Part shown: positions 42,005 through 52,291 of the stretch, piece after piece
How positions within the stretch are numbered: the stretch's first letter is position 1
Layout of the letters: the number at the start of each line of letters is the position of its first letter
NCBI GenBank assembly: GCA_016586335.1
Contig: BLYE01000023.1
Coordinates: 124,001-188,000, forward strand
Origin: Nitzschia putrida
Lineage: Eukaryota; Bacillariophyta; Bacillariophyceae; Bacillariales; Bacillariaceae
DNA length: 64,000 nucleotides
Direction: 5' to 3'
Program-made: the position numbers and the translations under genes
The notes under the pieces: model-generated
Seen by the model: only the letters and a program-made list of their open reading frames with translations
Database searches by the model: none
What the model was told of the DNA's origin: nothing

Positions 42005-42821
42005 CTAAGAGCAACAGTTCGACTTGGGCTTGACTTGCTGACCTTGCAATGAAACAGGAGGGCGAGCCGCCATGGGTGCTTGAGGTTGATTCAACATTTT
42101 GGCCTTGATTTGAGCCACCATGCACATGAAGGCTTGTTCCACATTTTGAGATGTCTTTGCGGAAGTCTCCAAAAACTCAATGCCCATGCTGTCTGCAAAC
42201 TCTTTCCCTTCAGCAGTAGAGACAGCTCTCTTTCTATCCAAGTCGCACTTGTTTCCAATCAACAACTTTTGGGTAGATTCGCCTGCATTGCGATCAATCT
42301 CATGAAGCCATTGCTTAACATTTTGGAACGATGCTCGATCACTCACATCGTACACAATGACGATCCCATGGGCACCCCTGTAGTAACTAGACGTGATAGT
42401 CCGGAAGCGTTCTTGGCCAGCCGTGTCCCAAATTTGAAGCTTGATCACTTTCCCATCCAAATCGGTTGTTCGAATTTTCTTTGTTGCATTCAAGCCAAAT
42501 TCTTTATGTTAGCCACATTCAATACTGCGTCAGTACAACCTAATGACAGGCAGGGTGTGTACTTACAAAATCAACTCCAATGGTGGAAGTGTAGGCATCA
42601 GTATAGGTGTCATCGGTAAATCGCAACAACAAGCAGGACTTTCCGACTCCTGAATCCCCAATGATCAAGAGTTTGAACAAATAATCGCTGAACAAAAGAC
42701 AAGAGGAAAGGTGATGAGTGAGCAAACACACACCATATACAGACACACACAAGAAATTACTACATGTCAAAACTGTCAACAAGAAGGACAGGAAATCAGG
42801 AACTTACTATTCTCCATTCAT
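42005..42821 (-). CDS. Rab1/Ypt1-type small GTPase
   Basis: 202 residues from three exons: a 14-nt first exon 42821-42808 (MNGEY), 42687-42567 and 42478-42005; introns of 120 and 88 bp with GTAAGT donors. Motifs: P-loop GDSGVGKS, switch I effector region YTDAYTSTIGVDF, switch II WDTAGQERF, NKCD and ETSAK, and a C-terminal CC-Ser end (KPKSNCCS) for double geranylgeranylation. RFRTITSSYYRGAHGI and the STIGVDFKIRT region are typical of Rab1. Rab1 governs ER-to-Golgi vesicle traffic and early autophagy. Length and residues are standard and the gene looks intact. Rab8/Rab10-type proteins share many motifs, but the sequence around switch I fits Rab1 best. Confidence 0.92.
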
Positions 42822-43298
42822 TGTCGCACAAAAAAGAGGGACCTTGTTTCAACAACAAGACTTGATGTTATTAGGTGTAGTAAGCGATGTATCGTATGGA
42901 TGATGAGCAGCAGGAGCAGCGTCAACACAGACAAGGTTCTGCCGACAAGTTGGCAGAACTAGCCGTTACTCGTATTTGGCCGTTTCACTCATGCGACGTC
43001 ATCCTCGACTCATTTGACACAACCCAAGCTCTGAGCTTGAGTAGCTTGACTGGCCAAGCCTAAATCTATTCTGAAACCTTTCTCGAACTACAGAAAAATC
43101 CGAAAAGGGAGTAGAAAATTCCTTCCGTAGCGTGGTTACCCACCAAACAACACCGTTACATTGAAGCGATGTTTAGAATTTTTACAGCGAGAATTTGGGC
43201 ACAAGTAAAGCAAACAACAGAGAAAGTCACGAGGAAAAATACCAGATTATAACTTTAAATCGAGACATATATAAATTGAGTATAAAGAGAGAGCGAGT
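42822..43298. other. Intergenic region upstream of the Rab gene
   Basis: About 480 bp; presumably the Rab promoter and the 3' region of the permease gene. No gene recognised. Confidence 0.45.
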
Positions 43299-45287
43299 TT
43301 AGGCCTCCTCCTCTTCAGCAGGTTCCTTGGCGGCTTCCTCGGCAACTGGTTCCTTGGGGGCCTCCTCGGGAGCATCCTCGATTTGCTTGGGCTCCTCATC
43401 GGCATCGTCAGCGGCGAAGCCTTCAGCGTAGGCAATCTCGGCATCCTCAGGAAGGATGGCGTTGAGAATCATAGCAATGACGGTTCCAACACAGTATCCA
43501 GTAGAGAGGAAGATGGAAACTCCATTTCGGATTCCCTTCATGGTGTCGTTGCAGTCCTCACAGGTCCAGAACATGGCGGTGTAAGGGGAAGCACGACGGT
43601 CGGCAAAGGCATAAGGCCAGACAGATACACCAACTCCAATGGCCAAAGACAAGGCCATGATGAACTTGTTGCGACGGCTGTGCAAGTCAATGCTTGATGT
43701 AAGGGCGATACCACTGGACAAGACATTGGCAAACAAAAAGATAGTCATGCCTCCAAGGACGGCATCGGGGATGGCTGTGATAATACCAGCAAACTTTCCG
43801 AAGACTCCGAAGAGGATCAACCAGCATCCAGCGGCCCAACCAGCACGCCTGGAAGCGCACTTGGTCAAAGAAATGACTCCATTGTTTTGACTGAAAGTGG
43901 TGTTAGGCATGGCGGTGCACAAACCAGAGAGGATGGAGCAGAAACCATCGGAAGTGAGTCCTCCTTGAACAGATGTCTCATATTCCTCTCCCTTGGTGCT
44001 CATTCCAGAAGCCTCGAAGACAGCTGTGGTCAGAACAAACGACAATGATCATGTTAGACTAGGTAGAACGGGAAAGCAGAACCTCCATTGAACAAGTTTG
44101 TGTAGCTCACCTGTAAGATCTCCAACAGTCTCGACAGTAGTGACCAAGTATGCAATAAGCATGGGGAAGACGGCTGGTCCGTAGATTCCAAGAGGGAAGG
44201 TTTCTGTCCACAAGAATTGAATGGTGTCAGCATCTTGGATGTTCTCCTTGATAACGTATGGGGCTCCGTTCTTATCAGAAAGACCAGCAATCATGTATCC
44301 GAACAACAAAGCGATGACGACATTGCAATTCTTCATGAACACACTTCCGAAGAGTTCAATAATGACCAAGAAAGAAAGCACAGAGAATCCCAATCCGATA
44401 TATTCAGGAGCACCATAGTACAATGGAACCCCGTTGTAGGTGCTGCAGACAGCAGAAGGAACATTGGACACTTCCAAGTCAGCGAGTTGAGAGTGGGTTT
44501 TCCATCCCATCTCGGCACAAACAGTACCTCCTCCCCAGTACTTCATACCGGTTCCGCATAGAGCAATACCAATCAAAATAACAGTGACACTTGTCACAAG
44601 AGGTGGGAAAAGATTCTTGACTCGTTGGACGGGAAGGAAACTGATGCCCAACTCTAGAAGACAGCAGAGCATACCGGTTCCCAAGGCCTTTCCATAGGCA
44701 GCTTCTCCATCAATACCTTCTGACTTCATTTGAGAAATAGCAATCTCGTAAATAGGCAAAAAGGTAAAAGAGGTTCCCATGACACTCAAAAGTCCAGATC
44801 CAAGGTACTTGGTGGAACCAAAGATCTTTTCAGAGAAAGGAATGGGGAACTTGGTGACATTGATCAAAGTGCAAATACCACTGGCGATCAAACTGGCAGA
44901 GATGGCATACTGTTGCAAATCAGTACAGAAGGGGAATCCACAAACAGTAAACTTGAAGACAACCAAAGGTGGGGTGATCAAACCTCCAACCATGGCGAAG
45001 CAATGTTGAAGACCCATGATGGCAGCCAAAAAGATAGGGATGGGCTCATCTATGAAGTCAAGAAAAATTAAAATGTAAGAAGAAATAAAGAACATGAAAT
45101 CATATTGTTATCATGCCACAGAAGGAGGTGTCGAAATAAAAAGGGAAAAGAAAATTGGCCTTGACGACGTACCCTTGGTATAGAAGTTGAGCTTTTGAGT
45201 GGACTTCTTCCATGGCACTTGTGGAACACACATGTGACTATAGTTGTAGCGCTCGCCGTCGCCGATGAAAGTTTCCTTGAAACCCAT
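43299..45287 (-). CDS. NCS2-family nucleobase (xanthine/uracil) permease
   Basis: 592 residues from exons 45287-45173, 45049-44111 and 44023-43299 with introns of 123 and 87 bp, both phase 1. A multi-pass protein with the NCS2 landmarks: LQHCFAMVGGLITPP in TM1, a cytoplasmic N-terminus, VETVGDLTAVFEASGM on TM8 (with the Glu used for substrate binding), QGGLTSDGFCSILSGL and the NNGVISLTKCASRRAGW stretch with the conserved Asn-Gly, and an aromatic/Gly-rich last third. Family members import purines or uracil with H+ or Na+. The sequence is closer to fungal/plant xanthine-uric acid permeases than to UraA by general appearance. The C-terminus carries a long Glu/Ala/Pro tail (DDADEEPKQIEDAPEEAPK onward), probably regulatory. 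It is divergent from the deaminase gene at 45880. Confidence 0.88.
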
Positions 45288-45879
45288 GTTCTCAACGCTT
45301 GTTTCGGTTCGGTGCAAGGTCGAAAGAAACTATTTGAATTTTATGTCAAGAGGAAGATCCTGAAAATGAACAGAATTCTTTGAAACTGCGCCGTTAGAAC
45401 ATAAAGTTCGCTTTTTGCGAGGGCTACCTCGGCACTTGACAGGGTGGTTCGGGCGAGCTGAGTGGAAGTTGGGTCGATCGGAGAGGTGCCTTATATGGCT
45501 GCACAAACGCATTTTTTGTCCTTGGAAGTGACCACAAACAGCACATTAATTAACAAAGCACAGAAAGTGGGCATGTGGACCACCTAATTCATATAGACAC
45601 GCTAGCTCTTTTGGGTTTCAACATTCTGATTGCGTCGGGCCGGCGGGACCTTCCATGACGCAAAAGTCCCGAGCTTTTTTCGGCACTTTAGTCTGGTGTC
45701 GGAGAGAGGCCCCATCGGAGAAGGGTGGTGGAGGCAAAGACGAAGCCTTTTCGGTGTTCTCATGCATCATCGTTTTTGCACTCTCATCTCACAAGAGGAG
45801 GTTACAAGTGACACTCGTCATAGTTTTCAACCCGCCACTAGACGCTATTCCAAAAGATCCAAAAGCCAACGACAAAAAA
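45288..45879. promoter_or_regulatory. Shared divergent promoter region of permease and deaminase
   Basis: About 590 bp separating the start codons of the NCS2 permease (minus) and the deaminase (plus). Head-to-head placement of two nucleobase-related genes suggests common regulation. The deaminase frame is open from ATG 45655, so part of this may be leader sequence. Confidence 0.5.
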
Positions 45880-46610
45880 ATGAGCGAAGTTGTCATCGAC
45901 CATGAGAACCAAAAGAAGCCCTTGACGGCTACTCCTGATCAAATCCGCCAAATGTACAAGGTAATTGAGGAGGATATTTTGCCCAAGACGAAGAACGGCG
46001 TCCAGATTGGAAACAAAGTATTTGGTGCTGCCATTCTTTCCCCCAAGATGGAATGCACCTTTGCCGAGACCAACGAAGAAACAACGTGCCCTATTTTCCA
46101 CGGTGAAGTCCACTGTATCTACAAATGGAGTCAGGTCACGCCTGCATCGGAACGCGGTCCAAGGGCTCAATCCAGCGTGTTCCTCAGCACTCATGAACCC
46201 TGCTGCATGTGCATCTCCAGTATTTTGTGGGCTGGATTCAACACCCTCTACTACTTCTTCCCTTACTCTATTACTTCTGCCCAAGGGTAAGTATTGTTTC
46301 TTGGCGGGGTTTTGACTCAAAATTTGTCATACACAATATCCTCACAAGTGTCAATAATGATTTTGATTACAGAATTCCGCATGATATTCAGACCATGCAC
46401 GAATTGTGGGGTGTCACCACTTACCGCAAACAAAACAAATACCTCAGCTCTGCTTGCCTCATGGATTTGGTCGACGCCCTCCCTGAGGGGGATGACAAGA
46501 CTGAGCTCCTAGCTACCCAGAAGCGCTTGTTGGACGCTTATGATACTCTTGCCAACAAGTACCATTCGGAGAAGGCTGCCAATCCTGACAACAGTTTGGT
46601 TCTTGGCTAA
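45880..46610 (+). CDS. Zinc-dependent cytidine-deaminase-fold nucleoside/nucleobase deaminase
   Basis: 214 residues from exons 45880-46286 and 46373-46610, with an 86-bp intron (GTAAGT donor, TTACAG acceptor). The start chosen is ATG 45880 with a run of A before it; an in-frame ATG at 45655 would add 75 residues of poor quality. Zinc and catalytic motifs are FHGEVHCI (His-x-Glu) and STHEPCCMCIS (PC-x2-C). Family members hydrolyse the amino group of cytosine, guanine, adenosine or related bases. The core matches the general CDA/guanine-deaminase layout, but the substrate cannot be fixed from sequence. The length fits a stand-alone enzyme. The neighbouring nucleobase permease is divergently transcribed, favouring a free base or nucleoside as substrate. 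Confidence 0.82.
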
Positions 46611-46986
46611 AGCCAAAATTTTCTGACCTTTCCTGGTCTTCCAGAAGAGTCGCAATTCACCTCTTTTTCGCTCAACCGCTTTTTTGTGTCCTGGTTGAGA
46701 ACGTGTAAAACAAAATAGAATGTAGAATTTATTCATACCCTCTGAAGTACATTATGTTGTAGTTTATTTGAATTGGCTAGACCACACCAAATGGGAGACA
46801 AAGTTATATCTGTTGTTTGGATGACAAATCCTCCTCGTCGTTGCTGATTTTGTTGTCGCTGTCGTCCTCATTATTGTTGCAGCAGTTGCATGGTGCACCT
46901 TGTGAACTCAAGTAGTCCTCTCCGACACCAAAAAATGAGGCTTCACTGTTAGTCGTGGACTCCCTCGATCCCGAATAGATGAGGCC
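46611..46986. other. Intergenic region
   Basis: About 375 bp between two plus-strand genes, presumably the 3' end of the deaminase and promoter of the kinase. No element recognised. Confidence 0.4.
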
Positions 46987-48603
46987 ATGTCATCAAGATT
47001 CAAAAAGATACGGTTAGCTTTTCAACGAAACTCTCGGAGTCACAGGACTGGAGTTCGTTTCATAAAATTAGAATTCAAGCACCCCACCACCACCATGGCA
47101 CCACTTGAAACCACCAACGAAGCCTTTGTCGACAACTCTGAACACAACATGTCCTTTGCACCTTCTCAATCCGTCCATCCTCTCTCCGATGAAGCATTCG
47201 AAGTAGACTTGTCTGTCACTCATCGAGTCAGATGTGACACGTCTGAAACGGTTCATGTCAGCCGACAAGTGACGGCCCAACACCAAAGCAGCCTCCAAGT
47301 TACGGAAAAGAAGAACGGAGGTCTAGCTGAGAAACAAGCTGAAGCTTGCAAAATGGCAAAGACTATTTTCGAGCGAGATGTTGTTCTTGATGACACCCGC
47401 CTCCTGGACATGACCGGCAACTTTCCAAAGTTTTTGGAGAGTGAAATCAATTACGGTGAGGTCTTGGGCAAGGGAGGATTTGGGGTTGTCTCTGAAGTCA
47501 GAGGTTTTTCTCTTGAAGAAGAAGACTCTGGAGATTCTGCGAATCACCGACGACGATCTTTGGATATCGAACTAGGTGTCCCAGACCGCGAGATGTTGCC
47601 TGGTGAGATGGAAAACCGCAAGTTCATGTCCAACCATGTCTTTCGCAAGTCAGGCAATGCGCGATATGCTATCAAGAAACTCAAGAAGGAGATTTCCTCC
47701 CATCCTGGTCGTTTGGTTACTGGCCTGGCAGACCTTGTCAATGAAGCACGCATATTGAGTGCTATGGAGCATCCAAACATTGTCAAGCTCCGAGCAATCA
47801 AGGCTGGCGACAAGTTCACTCCAGACTTTTTCATTGTCATGGACAGACTCTATGAGACTCTTGAGGACCGCATTCAAATGCGCAAAGAAAAAATCCCAAG
47901 GAAGACATTGTTGTACCAAATGAACAAAATGTTCCGACCTCGACTAAACCAGAACTCCAACTACCAAGAGAGCATCGTGTCTGCTTTCCACATTAGCTCT
48001 GCGCTTCGCTACATGCACAAGCAAAGGCTCATCCACCGTGACTTGAAGCCAGAGAATGTGGGGTTTGATGCTCGTGGAGACATCAAGATCTTTGACTTTG
48101 GTCTCGCCAAGGAGATGCCTCCACACAATGGCTTTGTGGATGCTGTATACCACTTTACTGCAATGTGTGGTTCTCCCCGCTATATGGCCGAAGAAGTCGC
48201 TTTGGGAGACATGTACAACGAAAAGAGTGATGTTTATTCATTCGCAGTCGTGTTGTGGGAGATGTTGAGTCTACGAGTGCCCTTCGCCAGCTTTTCCATG
48301 CGCGGACTACATGACCAGGTATGGAGTCCACCATACCTCCGTCCCAACTTGGACAAATTGAACATACCCAAGGAGATTGAGACTTTGTTGCAGCAATGTT
48401 GGCATTCGAACTATAGAGCGAGGCCACACATGAAAGACATTGCTGCAGTGTTGAAGCGGCAATGCATGACTTTCCCAAATGTAACTAGGGAAAGCCTTGG
48501 TCATCGCCGACGAAAGTCTCGAGTTATCTTTGACAAACAAAATGCACTCTTCCGATTGAACCCCAATGAGTTTGAAGGGAAAATGCGTGAATATAAAATG
48601 TAA
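46987..48603 (+). CDS. Protein kinase with long insert after the glycine loop
   Basis: 538 residues from the ATG at 46987; an internal ATG at 47095 is a possible alternative. Kinase domain from about residue 155: Gly loop GKGGFGVV (161-168), then an unusual insert of about 55 charged residues, catalytic Lys at about 230 (YAIKKLK), HRDLKPENV (HRD 350-352), DFG (370-372), RYMAEE where most kinases have APE (401-403), and DVYSFAVVLWEMLSLRVPF. All catalytic residues are present. The N-terminal 150 residues are disordered apart from basic patches. It is single-exon like the kinase at 16773-18221, and belongs with the same broad group of diatom-expanded Ser/Thr kinases. Pathway unknown. Confidence 0.88.
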   Translation: MSSRFKKIRLAFQRNSRSHRTGVRFIKLEFKHPTTTMAPLETTNEAFVDNSEHNMSFAPSQSVHPLSDEAFEVDLSVTHRVRCDTSETVHVSRQVTAQHQSSLQVTEKKNGGLAEKQAEACKMAKTIFERDVVLDDTRLLDMTGNFPKFLESEINYGEVLGKGGFGVVSEVRGFSLEEEDSGDSANHRRRSLDIELGVPDREMLPGEMENRKFMSNHVFRKSGNARYAIKKLKKEISSHPGRLVTGLADLVNEARILSAMEHPNIVKLRAIKAGDKFTPDFFIVMDRLYETLEDRIQMRKEKIPRKTLLYQMNKMFRPRLNQNSNYQESIVSAFHISSALRYMHKQRLIHRDLKPENVGFDARGDIKIFDFGLAKEMPPHNGFVDAVYHFTAMCGSPRYMAEEVALGDMYNEKSDVYSFAVVLWEMLSLRVPFASFSMRGLHDQVWSPPYLRPNLDKLNIPKEIETLLQQCWHSNYRARPHMKDIAAVLKRQCMTFPNVTRESLGHRRRKSRVIFDKQNALFRLNPNEFEGKMREYKM

Positions 48604-48631
48604 TAGTTTTGCTAACGAATAGCTAGAAATA

Positions 48632-48650
48632 CAACAACAACAACAACAAT
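48632..48650 (+). repeat. ACA microsatellite
   Basis: Short (CAA)n run between two convergent genes, in the likely 3' untranslated region of the kinase. Confidence 0.6.
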
Positions 48651-48703
48651 AAACAAACTCTATGATGTGAACTATCTCTAGCCACCACCCTTGAACAGTC
48701 GTA

Positions 48704-50254
48704 TTACGCCCAAATCCAATACCATTCCTCTCCTTCTACGTGCCATTCGTAGTCTGGTTGCCCTGCTGTTGCTGTATCCGCAAAAGGGTTTTCGGGATCA
48801 GCAGTAGTAGTGTGATTTGTACCCGTTTGTTTCAACTCTATGTTGTTGTTGTTGTTGAAACTTTCTGATGATTCATTGGAATGATGCGTGTCCTCGTCTG
48901 GATGGATACATTCGTCAAACTCTTCGGATGTCATGTCCAACTCCTAGTATCATACAAATGGTAAGAATAAGAACGAGGATGGATAGAGTGCAAGTTGACG
49001 ATGGCATGACCGAACCAATATTCTTACCTTTCGGAGTTCTTTCTTGACTGTTCTCCATGTATACACAAGGGCAACAAGGCCAAACCCTACACCGGATGCC
49101 AGCAAAATGATCCAACCGAGATGCTGCAACTCGTTGTAGTGATCCGCCTGATGACCGGGAGCCAAGATCAAGGATCCTGTCGTAGCACCGACAATCACCG
49201 TAAATATTTGAAATGGTAGAACGCCCACCAAACTCAACACAAACTCCTCCAATCGAACTCCAGTGATTCCACAAAGATGATTGAGTGCATTGAATGGAAT
49301 CAAGGGACAGAGGCGCAGCAACAGAACAATTTTGAATCCTTTTCTCTTGAGAGCCCTATCTGCCGCCCGCACCAACGGATACCGTTTGGAAAACAAATAA
49401 ATCAAATCTCGCATCATGTAACGACTTCTCAAAAAGGCAATGACTGCTCCGATGCAACTTCCGATGAAACAACAGAAAATAGCAGCTATGATACCCCATC
49501 CCATACCAATGGCTTGCGAGAAAGCATATCCAGCACCAAAAATGAGGAGTGTAGGCGGAATGAAAAGGACTGAAGTTGAAAATACAAAATATGAGATGAC
49601 AGTGCAACAATAATAGCACATTCGCCGTCCATCGCAAAAAAGAAACGTACGTGTACTAACCACAAAAATTCCCACAAAGGAAATGACAGCGTAGGTAGCA
49701 TGTGTTGTCATCCAATGAATAAAAGCAGCGAGAATGTCCACAACATAGTGTCCAAAGAATAGGTCATACAACACAAGAGGACCACTCACACCCAGAAAGA
49801 ATGTCAACACTTTCTTTTTCCATGTTTTGGCCCTGCTGTATGCAATCAACTCCTTGATGAGACTTGTGAATTCTTCCCAAAATTCAGAAAAGAATACACC
49901 CAAGGAAGAGGGGGCAGAGGAAAAGGAAAAAGAAGACTCATTCCAAGAAGATGAAGATTGCTGCATGCGAGGGGGCTTGGAATCGTTTTGGATCTCGGTC
50001 GGTGTTAATGCTGCTGCTGCTTGAGGAGTTTCATCGGGAAGTGGTTGATAGGGGGTTGTTGCCTCTTCGGGTACTGTCGACGACGATACAAAGGAGGAAG
50101 GTACAGGGGACTCTCTGGTACTTGTGGGCGGCAAGTGAGAAGTACTAACAGTACCAACTGGTTCCATACTCGATCGACGAGCAGATACTTCGGGCTCTCT
50201 TTCCCTTTCCCGAATATCCGCATAGGAAGTTGTCAAGGGAGTCTGGTTCACCAT
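48704..50254 (-). CDS. VTT-domain (TVP38/TMEM64 family) membrane protein
   Basis: 461 residues from exons 50254-49651, 49569-49028 and 48943-48704, with introns of 81 and 84 bp. The N-terminus (about 1-120) is Ser/Thr/Pro-rich and disordered. About six membrane segments follow (residues about 140-385), with the VTT core: FIPPTLLIFGAGYAF, a middle loop (LRSRYMMRDLIYL), then RLCPLIPFNALNHLCGITGV and FVLSLVGVLPFQIFTVIVG. Family members act in lipid scrambling or ion handling in the ER, Golgi or plastids. The C-terminal tail from exon 3 is acidic and Asn-rich (FDECIHPDEDTHHSN). An alternative donor a few bases upstream of 49650 (phase 1 as well) would shift the intron 1 join by three codons but keeps the frame. 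Organelle not assigned. Confidence 0.83.
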
Positions 50255-50740
50255 GTTCTATGATATGTGCACCAACAAAAAATGGTCGACTGTGTTGTGG
50301 ACAATCCCTAAAAGGAATCAGGGAGTTCCCAACAGGAAATCACAGAATGTTGGGGGATTGGTGGTGTGATGTTAGGTATTTGGTTGGCAGATTCCTGTGG
50401 TGGTTGGAGAATGGTGGTTTCAGTTGACGCTCCTTGGTTCGTCCACATTGGCCAATGTTTCACAAGCTCTGCCATTTACCTAGACGAATCCTCCGAGGTG
50501 GCGGTAAAAGTATTGTCTAATTATTCAATCGTTGCAAAGTTCTTGGCCACAACCGAGTGGTATGATCAACTAAGTTCATGAAGAAATATATACTTGCGTC
50601 ATATGCACGACTCGTCCAGTGTGTGACTGGGCGGGATTGGTGCACGCTAGATCCATCCATCGACTGTGAATGGTCAATGGTCAGCATGTACATTCGAACA
50701 CTTGGCTACAGTACGTGTACACTACAGTTGTTAGAACTAT
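50255..50740. other. Intergenic region
   Basis: About 490 bp between two minus-strand genes; presumably the VTT gene promoter. No gene recognised. Confidence 0.45.
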
Positions 50741-51988
50741 TTATTTTCGGGAAGAAAACATGGGAGGCTCGCATTTGAGTCGATGGTCATTTTGTTGCCA
50801 ATCCCACACTTGGCACATCCTGCTGCAATAGTGCACGGCTTTGCATTTGGAGCATCGATGCATTTTCTTGTCGGGAGAATTCACCAGTCCACAACTGTGG
50901 CATCTGAGAGTATGACGTTCCCCCTCCAAGGGAGGGATATTGAGAAATTCTTGCATTTGCTGTCGAATTTGATCTTTCTTTTCTTCGGGGCAAGCGTTGC
51001 AAAAGACTTCATGGTGTTCGGCTACATCCTCCGAATATTGCTGACAGGCTGGGCTACACCAATGATAGTAGTGACATTTGTAGCAGCGAAGTCGATGGGG
51101 TTTGTCACTAGACTCAATGTTTGGACAGAGATACGCACTGCATTTGGGGTAGTACTGGAAAATTTGGGGAGCGCTTCGACTGGTGGATGCACCATCCCGT
51201 CGGAGCCCCGCCAGCTCCAACACTTGACACCGAATAGAATTCCTAGCGGCCCTCCACTGCTCACTGTTGTCATCCAAGCCTTTGTCTCCACCGATGCGTT
51301 GTATGTCTCTATGGCGTTCTTCTAGTAGCGCCATAATCTTCCCCCAAGAACCTGCATAGTTCCAAACTGGATCCATGCAGTCAACCATAGCTAGGCGACG
51401 CAACAGAGGCAGCGTTTCATTGGGGTCAAAGGCAATCCCTTGCTCATAAAAACAAACAGACCAAATCTGAAGGGTGATGGCTGCCAAGAAATCCTTTGTC
51501 CGAAAATAAGTCGAGAGTTGCTCCATGTCATCGGGGTCTTCTTGTGTGTGCACCGTTGTCAACTCCTCGATGGTGTGCAAGATGTCCGTAATTCCTCGAG
51601 AAATAGAGTCGGAACATTCTTCAAAGTTTGGATGGTGATAAATGCGAGGTATGACCTGGTTGATGATAAACACTGCCTTTTTCCGACGAAGCGTTGTCAC
51701 ATGCTCATCCTTGCCAATGTCGCGAACGCCACAACGGAGTGTGAACTCGATAGGATAAAAGATATCTCTTTGAAGGAACTTGTCAAGGTCCAAGTTGGAA
51801 GAAGTGTGTCGTCGAAGGAAAGTATCAATATCGGCCAGTACACGCTCATCTCCATCGTAGTAGTCCCCAAAGTCTTCTACTTTGTAGCTGTACACTTGCC
51901 CATCAACGTCACATTTGATCACTTCAAGCTTGTGAAGCCAGTAAAGATTTTCTGGAGTTGACTCTCGAGCAGCAATGTCGTTGCTCAT
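50741..51988 (-). CDS. MYND-type zinc-finger protein
   Basis: 415 residues from the ATG at 51988; the frame runs upstream to 52030 without an ATG. The first 250 residues form a helical body without recognised domain. Two Cys/His clusters follow: the first (about residues 285-330) has LRCYKCHYYHWCSPACQQYS and a downstream HHEVFC; the second (about 365-405) is a clear MYND finger with CHSCGLV, HRCSKCKAVHYCSRMCQVWDW and HRLKC. MYND fingers mediate protein binding and often pair with SET domains, but no SET domain is present. Likely a protein-interaction adaptor. Confidence 0.82.
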   Translation of the reverse strand: MSNDIAARESTPENLYWLHKLEVIKCDVDGQVYSYKVEDFGDYYDGDERVLADIDTFLRRHTSSNLDLDKFLQRDIFYPIEFTLRCGVRDIGKDEHVTTLRRKKAVFIINQVIPRIYHHPNFEECSDSISRGITDILHTIEELTTVHTQEDPDDMEQLSTYFRTKDFLAAITLQIWSVCFYEQGIAFDPNETLPLLRRLAMVDCMDPVWNYAGSWGKIMALLEERHRDIQRIGGDKGLDDNSEQWRAARNSIRCQVLELAGLRRDGASTSRSAPQIFQYYPKCSAYLCPNIESSDKPHRLRCYKCHYYHWCSPACQQYSEDVAEHHEVFCNACPEEKKDQIRQQMQEFLNIPPLEGERHTLRCHSCGLVNSPDKKMHRCSKCKAVHYCSRMCQVWDWQQNDHRLKCEPPMFSSRK

Positions 51989-52291
51989 TCTGCCATCAAT
52001 TAAAAGGATGCTGATATCCAAGTACTGCAAGGGGCTCCTCCATGCTGAAATGCTGATTGCTCGTCGTCTTCACAGGTCGAACAACGAAACAGACTGTTGG
52101 CAACTTCCAAGGTATAACGGCTTGTGCGCGCCAGGCGACGCGCCCACCCACACATACCATTTTCGACTCATGCGACTTCATACAAAGCGAGAGATGATAT
52201 TGACGACAACAAGTTGTTGTGCAGTGGACAACGCAGCACTCTCCGCCTAGAGCCCCATAGACAAGTTGGAAGTTACTACTGGTAGTAGAAA
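51989..52291. other. Short intergenic region
   Basis: About 300 bp between the MYND and PPR genes (both minus); nothing recognised beyond presumed promoter and terminator sequence. Confidence 0.4.

Noticed and set aside
45655..45879. Upstream ATG that would extend the deaminase by 75 residues
   Set aside because: The added sequence has no family similarity; ATG 45880 preferred, but 45655 cannot be excluded.
49642..49660. Upstream alternative donor for VTT intron 1
   Set aside because: Frame-neutral but weaker consensus than GTACGT at 49650.
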